From an uncultured Rothia sp. (lineage in GTDB: Bacteria > Actinomycetota > Actinomycetes > Actinomycetales > Micrococcaceae), in contig NZ_CAKAPD010000007.1 of the NCBI RefSeq assembly GCF_916715725.1, positions 51,961 to 115,960 on the forward strand: a stretch of 64,000 nucleotides of DNA, written 5' to 3'. How positions within the stretch are numbered: the stretch's first letter is position 1; every line of letters starts with the position of its first letter. The notes below the pieces were generated by a model. That model was given only the letters and a program-made list of their open reading frames with translations. It did no database searches and had not been told where the DNA came from. Position numbers and translations under genes: made by a program. This document shows, one piece after another, positions 11,101 through 23,964 of this stretch.

Positions 11101-11678
11101 TGTTCGACCTCATGGACCACTCGAACCCGAACCGCGATGGTGACCGTCTGATCAACCGTTCCGGTAAGGCACGTCTGATTGACGGCCGTTCCGGTGAGCC
11201 GTTCCCGGACCCGATTTCGGTTGGTTACCAGTACATCCTGAAGCTGCACCACCTGGTGGATGACAAGATTCACGCTCGTTCCACCGGTCCGTACTCGATG
11301 ATTACCCAGCAGCCCCTGGGTGGTAAGGCTCAGTTCGGTGGTCAGCGCTTCGGTGAGATGGAAGTGTGGGCGCTGGAGGCATACGGCGCCGCATACACCC
11401 TGCAGGAAATCCTGACCGTCAAGTCCGATGACGTGGCGGGCCGTGTGAAGGTTTACGAGGCTATCGTGAAGGGCGAGAATATCCCTGAGCCGGGTATCCC
11501 CGAATCCTTCAAGGTTCTTATCAAGGAAATGCAGTCTCTGTGCCTGAACGTCGAGGTGCTCTCCACCGACGGCAAGATTATTGAGATGAGCGACTCGGAG
11601 GAAGAAGGCTTCCGGGCAGCAGAAGATATGGGCGTGAGCCTGACCCACGACGAGCCTAGCTCCGTCGACGAGGCATAA
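8172..11678 (+). CDS. rpoB: RNA polymerase beta subunit
   Basis: This is a complete beta subunit of 1168 residues. The start is TTG at 8172, with GGAAGG nine bases upstream. The rifampicin-binding cluster ([20 protein letters not shown], near residues 430-450) looks like the wild-type susceptible form, with the usual Ser, Asp, His and Ser/Ala positions filled; resistance was not tested. The C-terminal region keeps the [17 protein letters not shown] motif that interacts with beta'. It is followed by rpoC after 110 bases containing a GC-rich hairpin without a T run (GGGAACC at about 11700 with GGTTCCC near 11733), which looks like a processing or pausing site and not a terminator. Confidence 0.98.
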   Translation: MVASSTSNHDAANGAENVSRRISFAKINEPLKVPNLLAIQTDSFDRLVGNERWAERLEKAQAAGDTSVPAQSGLAEIFEEISPIRDFQETMQLSFSEPEFADPKYSVEECKDRDATYSAPLYIKAEFMNLATGEVKQQTLFMGDFPLMTEAGTFVINGTERVVVSQLVRSPGAYFEKAPDRTSDKDIYSARVIPSRGAWFELEIDKRDQVGVRLDRKRKQSVTVLLKALGWTESKILAEFGQYDSIRATLEKDSVKDRDEALLDIYRKLRPGEPPTVEAAQALLDNMYFTPRRYDLAKVGRYKLNRKLGVDVPMDSPEASVLSQDDIAQMIRYLCALHAGETSIPGVRDGEEISLKIDIDDIDHFGNRRIRTVGELIENQIRTGLSRMERVVRERMTTQDVDAITPQSLVNIRPVVAAIKEFFGTSQLSQFMDQNNPLAGLTHKRRLSALGPGGLSRDRAGMEVRDVHPSHYGRMCPIETPEGPNIGLIGSLATYGRINSFGFIETPYRVVTDGRVTDEVRYLTADDEKSVVIAQANAPLNPDRTFAENEVLCRAGDGSGEAVLVAPGAVQYMDVSPRQMVSVATALIPYLEHDDANRALMGANMQRQAVPLLESEAPVVGTGMEKYAALDSGDSVLAKKPGVVSSVDAKTVIVRNDDGSVSTYPIMKFSRSNPGNCYNQRVVVKEGQRVEYRDVIADGPSTDGGELALGKNLLVAYMPWEGLNYEDAIILSQRMVSEDVLTSIHIEEHEIDARDTKLGPEEITRDIPNVSEDVLSALDERGIIHIGAEVEAGDILVGKVTPKGETELTPEERLLRAIFGEKSREVRDTSLKVPHGESGTVIGIRIFDRENNDEDDLPPGVNQLVRVYVAQKRKITDGDKLAGRHGNKGVISKILPIEDMPFLEDGTPVDVILNPLGVPGRMNIGQVLEVHTGWLAKQGWKIEGEPEWLKHMPNFPKESGPTRLATPVFDGAHEDELFDLMDHSNPNRDGDRLINRSGKARLIDGRSGEPFPDPISVGYQYILKLHHLVDDKIHARSTGPYSMITQQPLGGKAQFGGQRFGEMEVWALEAYGAAYTLQEILTVKSDDVAGRVKVYEAIVKGENIPEPGIPESFKVLIKEMQSLCLNVEVLSTDGKIIEMSDSEEEGFRAAEDMGVSLTHDEPSSVDEA

Positions 11679-11788
11679 GCACCGCCTCCTTCTAGGGTGG
11701 GGAACCTCGCATGCGCTCGCGTGCGTTGTGGGGTTCCCGCCCGCTAACCCAAGTCTTCAGAAACTTACAGAAAGAGATTAGGACCGAT

Positions 11789-15691
<3,903 letters not shown>

Positions 15692-15746
15692 GGCTTCTGC
15701 CGTGAGGGTTAGGTTGGGAGTTTAGACCCCCGACCTGGTCCTTGAT

Positions 15747-15795
15747 AAAGAACGCGGATACTCGAGTTGTCTCGGGTATCCGCGTTCTTTGTTTA
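15747..15795 (+). terminator. Intrinsic terminator after rpoC
   Basis: The arms are AAAGAACGCGGATACTCGAG (15747-15766) and its near-perfect complement at 15771-15790 with a TTGT loop, followed by a T-rich tail. Confidence 0.88.
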
Positions 15796-16130
15796 TCGAA
15801 TAGGTGGGGGAGGGGAGAGTCTTTCTTTTAGGCAGTGCTTTAGTATTCTTTATCCTTCAGGTGAAGGTTGTATATTTTTTGCCTAGTGGGCGAATTTATT
15901 TATAAAAAAATCATCGGAGTGCATTATTTTCAAATTGGGAAAATTTCTTGACTGGGTAAGAAATTAGATGGTGGTCAAATCTGACGAAACTCCCCGCAAT
16001 CCGCCCCAATGCTGGCATAAATAGAATATTTGCTCGTTTTTCTTTGAGGTATAAAAAGAATGAATACTCTTCATTTGAACAGTGCCAATTCGACTGGAAA
16101 GCCTTTTGACTAGGTTCTATTCTTGAAGGC
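15796..16130. other. AT-rich intergenic gap between rpoC terminator and ceramidase gene
   Basis: No gene is supported here. The stretch 15880-16080 is markedly AT-rich compared with its surroundings. Just before the ceramidase ATG at 16131 there is a TATTCT hexamer (16118-16123) seven bases upstream, and GAAGG one base upstream, which is too close for a normal ribosome site. The transcript may therefore be leaderless, or translation may begin at the downstream GTG at 16161. Confidence 0.5.
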
Positions 16131-18314
16131 ATGCATATCACTCCATTCTCTTCCGGACGGGTGACTACTGGCGGCACCCGACTGTCTTCCGGAACGTCAC
16201 AGCTTCACGAATCTGAACAGAATTCCTCCTTGTCTGCAGGGGAGCAAAAGCGCTCTTCTGTTTTTTCACGTTTTAAGGCACCTGCGCATTCTCTTGCTCG
16301 TATTGGCGCGGCCTGCCTTATTGCTGCTTCTGCAATTCTTCCCGCAGGTCAGGTTGCAACTGCGGCCCCTGTTTCTCAGAGTGCTAGCGCTACCCCCTAC
16401 CTGGTTGGTGCGGGTGCAGCGGATATTACCGGTGAGCCTGGTGAAGTCGGCTTCATGGGCTATGGCGACTCTTCCCAGAAGGGCAGCGGCGTACATACTC
16501 GTCAGTACGCACGTGCTTTCATTGCTGTGGACCGCGCTTCGGGTAAGCGCAATCTCATTGTTGTGCTCGATACGCTGACTAGCTGGCAGTCGCTGCGTGA
16601 TGAACTGGTTAAGCGTATTCGTGCTGAGTTTGGCTCCGTATACGATGAGTCGAACATTATGATTACTGCGACCCACACCCACGCAACTCCGGGTGGTATT
16701 ACGCATCAGAGCCTGTACAACATTACGACTCTGGGTTTCCATCAGGACACCTTCAACGCCCAGGTGGATGGTTCGCTGAAGGCAATCCGCCAGGCGACCA
16801 AGGATCTAGCTCCGGGTAACCTGACGATTTCTTCTTCGAAGCTGACTGGCGTGGGTGTTAATCGCTCCCGTGAGGCATTCAATCTGGACTCTCCTGAGCT
16901 TCGTTCTAAGCTTCCCGGCGGCACTGACCCGACCAATATGACTCTGCGCCTGGAGCGTAATGGTAAGACTCGTGCGGTTCTGAATTGGTTCGCGATTCAC
17001 CCGACGTCTTTGACCTCGAAGAACACTTTGATTTCGAGCGATAACAAGGGTTATGCGGAGTACCTGCTGGAGACTGAAGATCACGGCGTTGATCGCAATG
17101 TTCCCGGCAGTGGTGATGGTTTCGTTGCGGCGTTTGCAAATGCTAATGCTGGCGATGTTTCTCCGAATACCTGGCTGAAGCCGGGTCAGGGCCCGACTAA
17201 TGATCAGTTCAAGAACGTGAAGATTCAGGGTGAGAAGCAGGCTAATGCAGTGCGTTCTCAGCTCAAGAGTGTGGGCACTCCGGTGGGTAAGGGCCTGGAT
17301 TCGCGTATCTCGTACTTCAATTTCTCGGGTATGAACGTGGATGCCAAGTACACCGGTAGTGGGCATAATGAGCGTACCTGTCAGGGTTTCCTGGGTACTC
17401 CGTTTGGCGCGGGTTCTACTGAGGATGGCGGCGGTGGTTGGGCTGTCTATAAGGAAGGCTCAGGTCGCCCTTCTATTCTGGGTACTTTGGTGTTCACTCC
17501 GAGTGCGGCGCAGACGCGTTGCCAGCAGCCGAAGGGTATTCTCTTCTCCGCAAAAAATGGAACGATCATTCAGGAAAAGTATCCGGTGCAGATTATGCGT
17601 TTCGGTGACTACTACCTGCTGGGTATGCCCGGTGAGTTCACCGGTGCGGTGGGTGTGCAGTACCGCCAGGATGCCGCCAAGCTCTTCGGCGTTCCTGAAT
17701 CGCACATTATTCTGCAGGGCTACACCAATGCCTACGATCACTACGTGACGACCCCTGAGGAGTATGACTCTCAGCAGTACGAAGGCGGTGCGACCCTCTT
17801 CGGCCGTTACACCTCCAGTGCGTTCCGCCAGACCATTAGCATTGTCGGAACTTCACTGAAGAATGGCACTCCGTTGGGCATTGGCGATCGCCCGAATGAT
17901 CGCCGCCCGGTTGCCAGCCTGCAGGGTAAGGTCGTCTACGATACCCCCATGTTTGGTATGCGTTACGGCCAGGTCACTCAGCAGCCCCAGGATGCTATTG
18001 CCGGCCGCGAAGAGGTGACGGCTCGTTTTGCTGGTGCTCACCCGAATAACAACATGCATCACGACGGTAGCTACTTCGTGATTGAGCGTCGCGTGGGTAA
18101 TACCTGGAAGTACTACACCGCGGATAACAATCCGGATACCTTCTTTGAGTGGAAGCGCATTGGCGTTTCGGCTTCTCAGGTGACGGTTCGCTGGAAGGTG
18201 CCGGCTAATACTCCTAAGGGGCAGTACCGCATCCGCTACTACGGCAATGCCAAGAAGAACTCGAAGACTATTACCCCGTTTGAGGGCCAGACTCGAGTCT
18301 TCCAAGTGGCATAG
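16131..18314 (+). CDS. Secreted neutral/alkaline ceramidase
   Basis: This 727-residue protein has a long N-terminus with a signal-peptide-like segment at about residues 54-82 (LARIGAACLIAASAILPAGQ then VATAAP). Predicted reaction: hydrolysis of ceramide to sphingosine and fatty acid outside the cell. Family motifs are clear: GAGAADITG; GFMGYGDSSQKGSGVHTRQYARAF; ATHTHATPGG, carrying a zinc-binding His region; AIHPTSL...LISSDNKGY near residues 285-305, holding the expected catalytic serine; and NANAGDVSPN. A C-terminal Ig-like domain follows after about residue 580. THTHATPGG has Ala where many members have Ser, but this is not the known nucleophile. It stands alone between rpoC and rpsL. The start is uncertain. 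Confidence 0.87.
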   Translation: MHITPFSSGRVTTGGTRLSSGTSQLHESEQNSSLSAGEQKRSSVFSRFKAPAHSLARIGAACLIAASAILPAGQVATAAPVSQSASATPYLVGAGAADITGEPGEVGFMGYGDSSQKGSGVHTRQYARAFIAVDRASGKRNLIVVLDTLTSWQSLRDELVKRIRAEFGSVYDESNIMITATHTHATPGGITHQSLYNITTLGFHQDTFNAQVDGSLKAIRQATKDLAPGNLTISSSKLTGVGVNRSREAFNLDSPELRSKLPGGTDPTNMTLRLERNGKTRAVLNWFAIHPTSLTSKNTLISSDNKGYAEYLLETEDHGVDRNVPGSGDGFVAAFANANAGDVSPNTWLKPGQGPTNDQFKNVKIQGEKQANAVRSQLKSVGTPVGKGLDSRISYFNFSGMNVDAKYTGSGHNERTCQGFLGTPFGAGSTEDGGGGWAVYKEGSGRPSILGTLVFTPSAAQTRCQQPKGILFSAKNGTIIQEKYPVQIMRFGDYYLLGMPGEFTGAVGVQYRQDAAKLFGVPESHIILQGYTNAYDHYVTTPEEYDSQQYEGGATLFGRYTSSAFRQTISIVGTSLKNGTPLGIGDRPNDRRPVASLQGKVVYDTPMFGMRYGQVTQQPQDAIAGREEVTARFAGAHPNNNMHHDGSYFVIERRVGNTWKYYTADNNPDTFFEWKRIGVSASQVTVRWKVPANTPKGQYRIRYYGNAKKNSKTITPFEGQTRVFQVA

Positions 18315-18354
18315 CCCAGCAGCCTCAGCGGACCTATAACTGAATACTCTCTTT

Positions 18355-18437
18355 CGGGAGGCGGGTGTAGCTAGGCGCTCGCCTCCCGTATTTGTTGATG
18401 CCGCCAAGAACCGTCGAGAGGGCTCTTGGCGGTCTTC
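18355..18437 (+). terminator. Tandem hairpins after the ceramidase gene
   Basis: The first stem is CGGGAGGCG (18355-18363) with CGCCTCCCG (18380-18388) followed by TATTTG. The second is CCGCCAAGA (18401-18409) with TCTTGGCGG (18424-18432) followed by TCTTC. Together they probably stop ceramidase transcripts before the str operon. Confidence 0.7.
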
Positions 18438-18592
18438 TGCGTTAGATTGTGTCAAGGAGGCAAAGGAAGCAGAGGGGGCAGTGGGGAACAGTAGGGGAGT
18501 GGTAAATCCCAAAGATGTAATTTAAGTGAGGCAAATCATTGGCTTTTAGCCTTAGATGGGGGCTTAAAAGCAAAGATTCCCAGCTCTGGCGC

Positions 18593-18621
18593 TAGATTAA
18601 GCGGGATTTAACCTGTATAGT
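18593..18621 (+). promoter_or_regulatory. Putative promoter of the str operon (rpsL)
   Basis: TAGATT (18593-18598), a 17-base spacer and TATAGT (18616-18621) lie in the context CCTGTATAGTCTT. The same context occurs at the rplM promoter (52524-52552), which supports it by internal comparison. The -35 is weak. Confidence 0.55.
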
Positions 18622-18976
18622 CTTATCCGAAGTACTTGAGCTCGGTGCACAAGGATCCACCCCCGGTGGGTTTACGCGGGATATTTCCCGAGGGCACGGG
18701 CATGATGAATCAATGGCAGTATGGATACCGTCCTTTGGCGTTGCTTTTTGCTGACGCCTAAATGCCATTTTTAAGCGTGCCCAAAAACTTTTTCACCTCT
18801 GACGGTGGGGAATTTTAGCCCTGAGAACTCGCCGAGATGTCGAGGAACCTATAGAAACCAACCGGATATGCATCCGAGCGTTTCTGATAACCGAGAGCAC
18901 CCATCCAGCGTGATGGGGGCCAGTAAGTTTACACGGGATTTTCTAACGAAGAACCCGATCAAGCAACGGAGAAAAC
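18622..18976 (+). promoter_or_regulatory. Long structured 5' leader of rpsL
   Basis: The leader is about 350 bases long. Three nested pairings form one long hairpin: GGGCACG (18692-18698) with CGTGCCC (18776-18782), AATGGCA (18712-18718) with TGCCATT (18763-18769), and GGCGT (18737-18741) with ACGCC (18754-18758). The run AAAAACTTTTT follows directly. This could be a regulatory leader or attenuator for the str operon. No known leader family was recognised. Confidence 0.5.
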
Positions 18977-19351
18977 GTGCCTACTATTCAGCAGCTGGTC
19001 CGTAAGGGCCGGACTCCCAAGGTCGTTAAGACCAAGGCGCCCGCACTGAAGGGCAACCCCATGAAGCGTGGCGTGTGCACCCGTGTGTACACCACCACCC
19101 CGAAGAAGCCGAACTCGGCACTGCGTAAGGTCGCTCGTGTCAAGCTCAACGGCGGCGTCGAGGTTACCGCATACATTCCCGGTGAGGGTCACAACCTGCA
19201 GGAGCACTCGATCGTGCTCGTTCGCGGTGGTCGTGTGAAGGACCTCCCCGGTGTTCGCTACAAGATCGTTCGTGGCGCTCTGGATACCCAGGGTGTTAAG
19301 GGTCGCGGCCAGGCTCGCTCCCGCTACGGCGCTAAGAAGGAGAAGAAGTAA
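18977..19351 (+). CDS. rpsL: 30S ribosomal protein S12
   Basis: S12 has 124 residues. The start is GTG, preceded by ACGGAG. The decoding-centre loop [13 protein letters not shown] and the motif [13 protein letters not shown] are intact, with Lys at the two positions where streptomycin-resistance changes usually fall, so it looks wild type. The basic tail is AKKEKK. The stop overlaps the rpsG start by one base (TAATG), which indicates translational coupling. Confidence 0.98.
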   Translation: MPTIQQLVRKGRTPKVVKTKAPALKGNPMKRGVCTRVYTTTPKKPNSALRKVARVKLNGGVEVTAYIPGEGHNLQEHSIVLVRGGRVKDLPGVRYKIVRGALDTQGVKGRGQARSRYGAKKEKK

Positions 19352-19821
19352 TGCCTCGTAAGGGTCCCGCTCCCAAGCGTCCCCTCGTAAACGATCCTGT
19401 TTACGGTTCTGCACTGGTCACCCAGCTGATCAACAAGGTTCTGCTGGACGGCAAGAAGTCCGTCGCAGAGCGCATCGTCTACGGTGCCCTCGAGGGCGTC
19501 GAGAAGAAGACCGGTTCTGACCCGGTCGCAACCCTGAAGAAGGCTATGGACAACATCAAGCCTTCTCTCGAGGTTCGCTCCCGCCGCGTTGGCGGTGCAA
19601 CCTACCAGGTTCCGGTTGAGGTTCGCCCCGGCCGTTCCACCGCTCTGGCTCTCCGCTGGCTCGTTGGCTTCTCCAAGCAGCGCCGCGAGAAGACCATGAC
19701 TGAGCGTCTGATGAACGAGATCCTGGATGCATCCAATGGTCTCGGTGCCGCTGTGAAGCGTCGCGAGGACACTCACAAGATGGCCGAGTCCAACAAGGCC
19801 TTCGCACACTACCGCTGGTAA
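19351..19821 (+). CDS. rpsG: 30S ribosomal protein S7
   Basis: S7 has 156 residues and is the primary head-assembly protein of the small subunit; it binds 16S rRNA. It begins [20 protein letters not shown] and ends AFAHYRW, as in other actinobacteria. It overlaps rpsL by one base, the typical str operon arrangement. Confidence 0.98.
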   Translation: MPRKGPAPKRPLVNDPVYGSALVTQLINKVLLDGKKSVAERIVYGALEGVEKKTGSDPVATLKKAMDNIKPSLEVRSRRVGGATYQVPVEVRPGRSTALALRWLVGFSKQRREKTMTERLMNEILDASNGLGAAVKRREDTHKMAESNKAFAHYRW

Positions 19822-19833
19822 TTCTCCGTTTAG

Positions 19834-19866
19834 AGCCTGCCGAGTCGATTCGAGTCGGCAGGCTTT
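19834..19866 (+). terminator. Hairpin between rpsG and fusA
   Basis: A 10-bp perfect stem AGCCTGCCGA with TCGGCAGGCT is followed by only two or three T bases. It is probably a partial terminator or processing site that sets the rpsLG to fusA ratio. Confidence 0.5.
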
Positions 19867-19893
19867 CGGAGTATCTCATTTAGGGAGAATAAC

Positions 19894-22008
19894 GTGGCAC
19901 TTGACGTGTTCACCGACCTTAACAAGGTCCGCAACATCGGTATTATGGCGCACATCGACGCCGGTAAGACCACCACCACTGAGCGCATTCTGTTCTACAC
20001 CGGTATTAACCACAAGATCGGTGAGACCCACGACGGCGCTTCCACCATGGACTGGATGGCTCAGGAGCAGGAGCGAGGTATTACCATTACCTCCGCAGCA
20101 ACCACCTGCTTCTGGAAGGACAACCAGATCAACATTATCGACACCCCCGGTCACGTCGACTTCACCGTTGAGGTTGAGCGCTCCCTGCGCGTCCTCGACG
20201 GCGCAGTTGCTGTGTTCGACGGCAAGGAAGGTGTTGAGCCCCAGTCTGAGACCGTTTGGCGCCAGGCTGACAAGTACGATGTCCCCCGTATCTGCTTCGT
20301 CAACAAGATGGACAAGATGGGTGCTGACTTCTACTTCACCGTTCAGACCATCATCGACCGCCTGGGCGCACGCCCGCTGGTTGTTCAGCTCCCCATCGGC
20401 GCTGAGAGCGACTTCCTCGGTGTTGTCGACCTGCTCGAAATGAAGGCATACGTCTGGCCCGGCGACGCCAAGGGTGACGTGACCATGGGCTCCTCTTACG
20501 AGGTTCAGGAGATTCCTGCTGACCTGGTTGAGAAGGCTGAGCAGTACCGTGCTGAGCTGGTTGAGGCTGTTGCTGAGGCTAGCGAAGAGCTCATGGAGAA
20601 GTACCTCGAAGAGGGCGAGCTGACCATCCCCGAGATCAAGGCTGGTATCCGTCAGCTGGTTATCTCCGGCGAGGCATTCCCCGTTCTCTGTGGTTCTGCA
20701 TTCAAGAACCGCGGTGTTCAGCCCATGCTGGACGCTGTGATCGAGTACCTGCCCTCCCCGCTGGACGTTCCGGACGTTGTCGGCTCCAACCCCTCCAACG
20801 AGGAAGAGAGGCTGACCCGTAAGGCATCCGCAGACGAGCCCTTCGCAGCACTGGCGTTCAAGGTTGCAGCTCACCCGTTCTACGGTCAGCTGACCTACAC
20901 CCGTGTGTACTCCGGTACCGCAGCTCAGGGCCAGCAGGTTCTGAACTCCACCAAGGGTAAGAAGGAGCGCATCGGTAAGCTCTTCCAGATGCACTCCAAC
21001 AAGGAGAACCCGGTTGAGGAGATCACCGCAGGTCACATTTACGCTGCGATTGGTCTGAAGGACACCACCACCGGTGACACCCTGTGCGACCCCGCACACC
21101 CGATCGTTCTCGAGTCGATGACCTTCCCCGACCCCGTGATCTTCGTGGCTATCGAGCCCAAGACCAAGGGTGACCAGGAGAAGATGTCCACCGCTATCCA
21201 GAAGCTTTCCGCTGAGGACCCCACCTTCACCGTTTCGCTGAACGAAGAAACCGGTCAGACCGAAATTGGTGGTATGGGTGAGCTGCACCTGGACATCATC
21301 GTTGACCGTATGAAGCGTGAGTTCAAGGTTGAGGCTAACGTTGGTAAGCCTCAGGTTGCTTACCGCGAGACCATCAAGAAGGCAGTCGAGAAGGTCGACT
21401 ACACCCACAAGAAGCAGACCGGTGGTTCCGGTCAGTTCGCAAAGGTGCAGGTCTCCTTCGAGCCCCTGCCCCTGGATGGCGAAGAGCTGTACCTGTTCGA
21501 GGACAAGGTCACCGGTGGCCGCGTTCCTCGCGAGTACATCCCCTCGGTCGACGCTGGTATCCAGGACGCTATGAAGTTCGGTGTCCTCGCTGGCTACCCG
21601 ATGGTGGGCGTGAAGGCAACCCTGATCGACGGTGCTTACCACGACGTCGACTCCTCCGAAATGGCGTTCAAGATCGCTGGCTCGATGGTCTTCAAGGAAG
21701 GCGCTAAACGCGCTAACCCGGTCCTGCTCGAGCCGCTGATGGACGTTGAGGTTCGTACCCCCGAGGAGTACATGGGCGACGTTATCGGCGACCTGAACTC
21801 CCGCCGTGGCCAGGTTCGTTCCATGGAGGACGCATCCGGCGTTAAGATCATCAAGGCTATTGTGCCCCTGACCGAAATGTTCGGTTACATTGGCGACCTG
21901 CGTGGCAAGACCCAGGGTCGTGCAGTGTTCTCGATGGCATTCGATAGCTACGGCGAGGTTCCCAAGAACGTCGCTGACGAGATCATCCAGAAGAGCCGCG
22001 GCGAGTAA
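19894..22008 (+). CDS. fusA: Elongation factor G
   Basis: This translational GTPase of 704 residues drives translocation and, with ribosome recycling factor, ribosome splitting. The start is GTG after GGGAGAATAAC. The P-loop AHIDAGKTT is near residues 19-27, DTPGHVDF near 87, and [10 protein letters not shown] near 140. Domains II-V follow at full length. Only one EF-G copy is present here. Confidence 0.98.
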   Translation: MALDVFTDLNKVRNIGIMAHIDAGKTTTTERILFYTGINHKIGETHDGASTMDWMAQEQERGITITSAATTCFWKDNQINIIDTPGHVDFTVEVERSLRVLDGAVAVFDGKEGVEPQSETVWRQADKYDVPRICFVNKMDKMGADFYFTVQTIIDRLGARPLVVQLPIGAESDFLGVVDLLEMKAYVWPGDAKGDVTMGSSYEVQEIPADLVEKAEQYRAELVEAVAEASEELMEKYLEEGELTIPEIKAGIRQLVISGEAFPVLCGSAFKNRGVQPMLDAVIEYLPSPLDVPDVVGSNPSNEEERLTRKASADEPFAALAFKVAAHPFYGQLTYTRVYSGTAAQGQQVLNSTKGKKERIGKLFQMHSNKENPVEEITAGHIYAAIGLKDTTTGDTLCDPAHPIVLESMTFPDPVIFVAIEPKTKGDQEKMSTAIQKLSAEDPTFTVSLNEETGQTEIGGMGELHLDIIVDRMKREFKVEANVGKPQVAYRETIKKAVEKVDYTHKKQTGGSGQFAKVQVSFEPLPLDGEELYLFEDKVTGGRVPREYIPSVDAGIQDAMKFGVLAGYPMVGVKATLIDGAYHDVDSSEMAFKIAGSMVFKEGAKRANPVLLEPLMDVEVRTPEEYMGDVIGDLNSRRGQVRSMEDASGVKIIKAIVPLTEMFGYIGDLRGKTQGRAVFSMAFDSYGEVPKNVADEIIQKSRGE

Positions 22009-22023
22009 TTTCCGCGTCTCACC

Positions 22024-22060
22024 CGTGGGCCACGGGTCAAAAACCTGTGGCCCACGCTAA
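22024..22060 (+). terminator. Hairpin between fusA and tuf
   Basis: A 14-bp stem CGTGGGCCACGGGT (22024-22037) pairs with ACCTGTGGCCCACG (22043-22056) with one G-U pair, followed by CTAAAATTTTC. It is a likely partial or full terminator. A separate tuf promoter may exist in 22080-22140, but no convincing hexamer pair was found. Confidence 0.55.
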
Positions 22061-22208
22061 AATTTTCAATTAAATCCATTATTGAGAGCATGAACAGTTT
22101 CATCTCTGCGGCGTAATCCGCTATTGTAGACGCTAGACCGTTTTATAACGGGATGCGCCGGAGCGAAGATCCGCGTGCATGTTTTCAATCGTTCTAGGAG
22201 GAACACTC

Positions 22209-23399
22209 TTGGCTAAGGCTAAGTTCGAGCGCTCCAAGCCTCACGTTAACGTCGGTACCATTGGTCACGTTGACCACGGTAAGACCACCCTGACCGCAGC
22301 AATCTCCAAGGTTCTGGCTGACAAGTACCCGGACCTGAACGAGAAGCGCGACTTCGGTATGATCGACTCCGCTCCCGAGGAGCGCCAGCGCGGTATTACC
22401 ATTAACATTGCTCACATCGAGTACCAGACCGAGAAGCGTCACTACGCACACGTTGACGCTCCCGGCCACGCTGACTACGTCAAGAACATGATTACCGGTG
22501 CGGCTCAGATGGACGGCGCAATCCTCGTGGTTGCTGCTACCGACGGCCCCATGGCACAGACCCGCGAGCACGTTCTGCTCGCTCGCCAGGTTGGCGTCCC
22601 CACCCTGCTGGTTGCACTGAACAAGGCAGACATGGTTGACGACGAAGAGCTCCTCGACCTCGTCGAGATGGAGGTCCGTGACCTCCTCTCCTCGCAGGAG
22701 TTCGACGGCGACAACGCTCCCGTTGTTCGCGTTTCCGCACTGAAGGCTCTCGAAGGCGACCCCGAGTGGGTTGCTAAGGTCGAGGAGCTCATGGACGCAG
22801 TCGACACCTACATCCCGGACCCCGTGCGTGAGAAGGACAAGCCCTTCCTCATGCCCATCGAGGACGTCTTCACCATCACCGGTCGTGGCACCGTTGTTAC
22901 CGGTCGTGCAGAGCGCGGTACCCTGAAGATCAACTCCGAGGTCGAGATCGTTGGTATCCGCCCGATCCAGAAGACCACCGTTACCGGTATCGAGATGTTC
23001 CACAAGCAGCTCGACGAAGCATGGGCAGGCGAGAACTGTGGTCTGTTGCTGCGTGGTCTGAAGCGTGACGATGTTGAGCGTGGTCAGGTTGTCGTGGAGC
23101 CGGGCTCCATCACCCCCCACACCGAGTTCGAGGCAAACGTCTACATCCTCTCCAAGGATGAGGGTGGCCGTCACAACCCCTTCTACTCCAACTACCGTCC
23201 TCAGTTCTACTTCCGTACCACTGACGTGACCGGCGTTATCACCCTCCCCGAGGGCACCGAGATGGTTATGCCCGGTGACAACACCGAGATGACCGTTACC
23301 CTGATTCAGCCCATCGCAATGGAAGAGGGCCTCGGCTTCGCTATCCGTGAGGGTGGCCGCACCGTTGGTTCGGGTCGTGTTACCAAGATCATCAAGTAA
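22209..23399 (+). CDS. tuf: Elongation factor Tu
   Basis: EF-Tu has 396 residues and delivers aminoacyl-tRNA to the ribosome. The start is TTG at 22209, the [14 protein letters not shown] start, with AGGAGG seven bases upstream. The longer in-frame ATG at 22179 lacks family support. GTPase motifs [17 protein letters not shown] and NKADMV are intact. The kirromycin and EF-Ts contact regions look normal. It is followed by a strong terminator, so the str operon ends here. Confidence 0.98.
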   Translation: MAKAKFERSKPHVNVGTIGHVDHGKTTLTAAISKVLADKYPDLNEKRDFGMIDSAPEERQRGITINIAHIEYQTEKRHYAHVDAPGHADYVKNMITGAAQMDGAILVVAATDGPMAQTREHVLLARQVGVPTLLVALNKADMVDDEELLDLVEMEVRDLLSSQEFDGDNAPVVRVSALKALEGDPEWVAKVEELMDAVDTYIPDPVREKDKPFLMPIEDVFTITGRGTVVTGRAERGTLKINSEVEIVGIRPIQKTTVTGIEMFHKQLDEAWAGENCGLLLRGLKRDDVERGQVVVEPGSITPHTEFEANVYILSKDEGGRHNPFYSNYRPQFYFRTTDVTGVITLPEGTEMVMPGDNTEMTVTLIQPIAMEEGLGFAIREGGRTVGSGRVTKIIK

Positions 23400-23469
23400 T
23401 TGCCGTAAACTTACGACAATTCGCTAAAGATCTGCCGGAGGGGAAACCCTCCACCAGGTAGCGATACTC

Positions 23470-23500
23470 AAGGACCCCCGCATCTGCGGGGGTCCTTTTG
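23470..23500 (+). terminator. Intrinsic terminator after tuf
   Basis: The stem AAGGACCCCCGCA with TGCGGGGGTCCTT has a tiny loop and is followed by TTTTG. Confidence 0.88.
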
Positions 23501-23848
23501 TTATGCCCTTTGCGGGTTGCTGAAGGCTCCAAAGAAGCAAGTGCTTACTTTTCCACTAGAGACCTCGCAAAACACGTTCTGAGCGCTATAGATGCCCTCC
23601 AGCAGGCTCTTGAGCTTCTGCATGATAGAAACCCACGCAAAAGATAGGGGGAATACCGGACCTGCATCGGTGAGGATCCCTACCGTGGCAGCAGTATCGC
23701 ACGCCTGTGTCTCAGATCTGTAGCAGGGCACAGGGTAGCGTGCATACTGTTATGGCTTGCCTTTCTTGGACGCCCGCACATTTTCAAGGAGCTGGCAAGA
23801 GGACGCGAAAAAGACACTGCGGATGCGGATAGGATTTGCGGCCAAAGA
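23501..23848. other. Intergenic stretch with no supported gene
   Basis: This 350-base gap lies between the convergent terminators of tuf and the minus-strand membrane gene. Short minus-strand reading frames (76 and 67 codons) run through it, but they lack ribosome sites and recognisable motifs. I see nothing else in it. Confidence 0.5.
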
Positions 23849-23880
23849 AAAACGGTTCCCAGCCCGAAGGCTGGGAACCG
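23843..23880 (-). terminator. Intrinsic terminator of the minus-strand membrane protein gene
   Basis: A perfect 12-bp stem CGGTTCCCAGCC (23853-23864) pairs with GGCTGGGAACCG (23869-23880) around a CGAA loop, read as TTCG on the minus strand. On the minus strand it is followed by TTTTTCTTT. Confidence 0.85.
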
Positions 23881-23964
23881 CAAATCGAATGACTGCCCCT
23901 CGGAAGGGACATAGGTAATCCTACTACAGAATGCTGTAGGAACAGAACCTATACCTGCAGCAGG

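Noticed and set aside
18805..19005. 66-codon frame across the rpsL leader
   Set aside because: It overlaps the rpsL start in another frame and lacks a ribosome site; the region is better explained as leader RNA.
23501..23731. 76-codon minus-strand frame after tuf
   Set aside because: It runs into the tuf terminator, has no ribosome site and no recognisable similarity.
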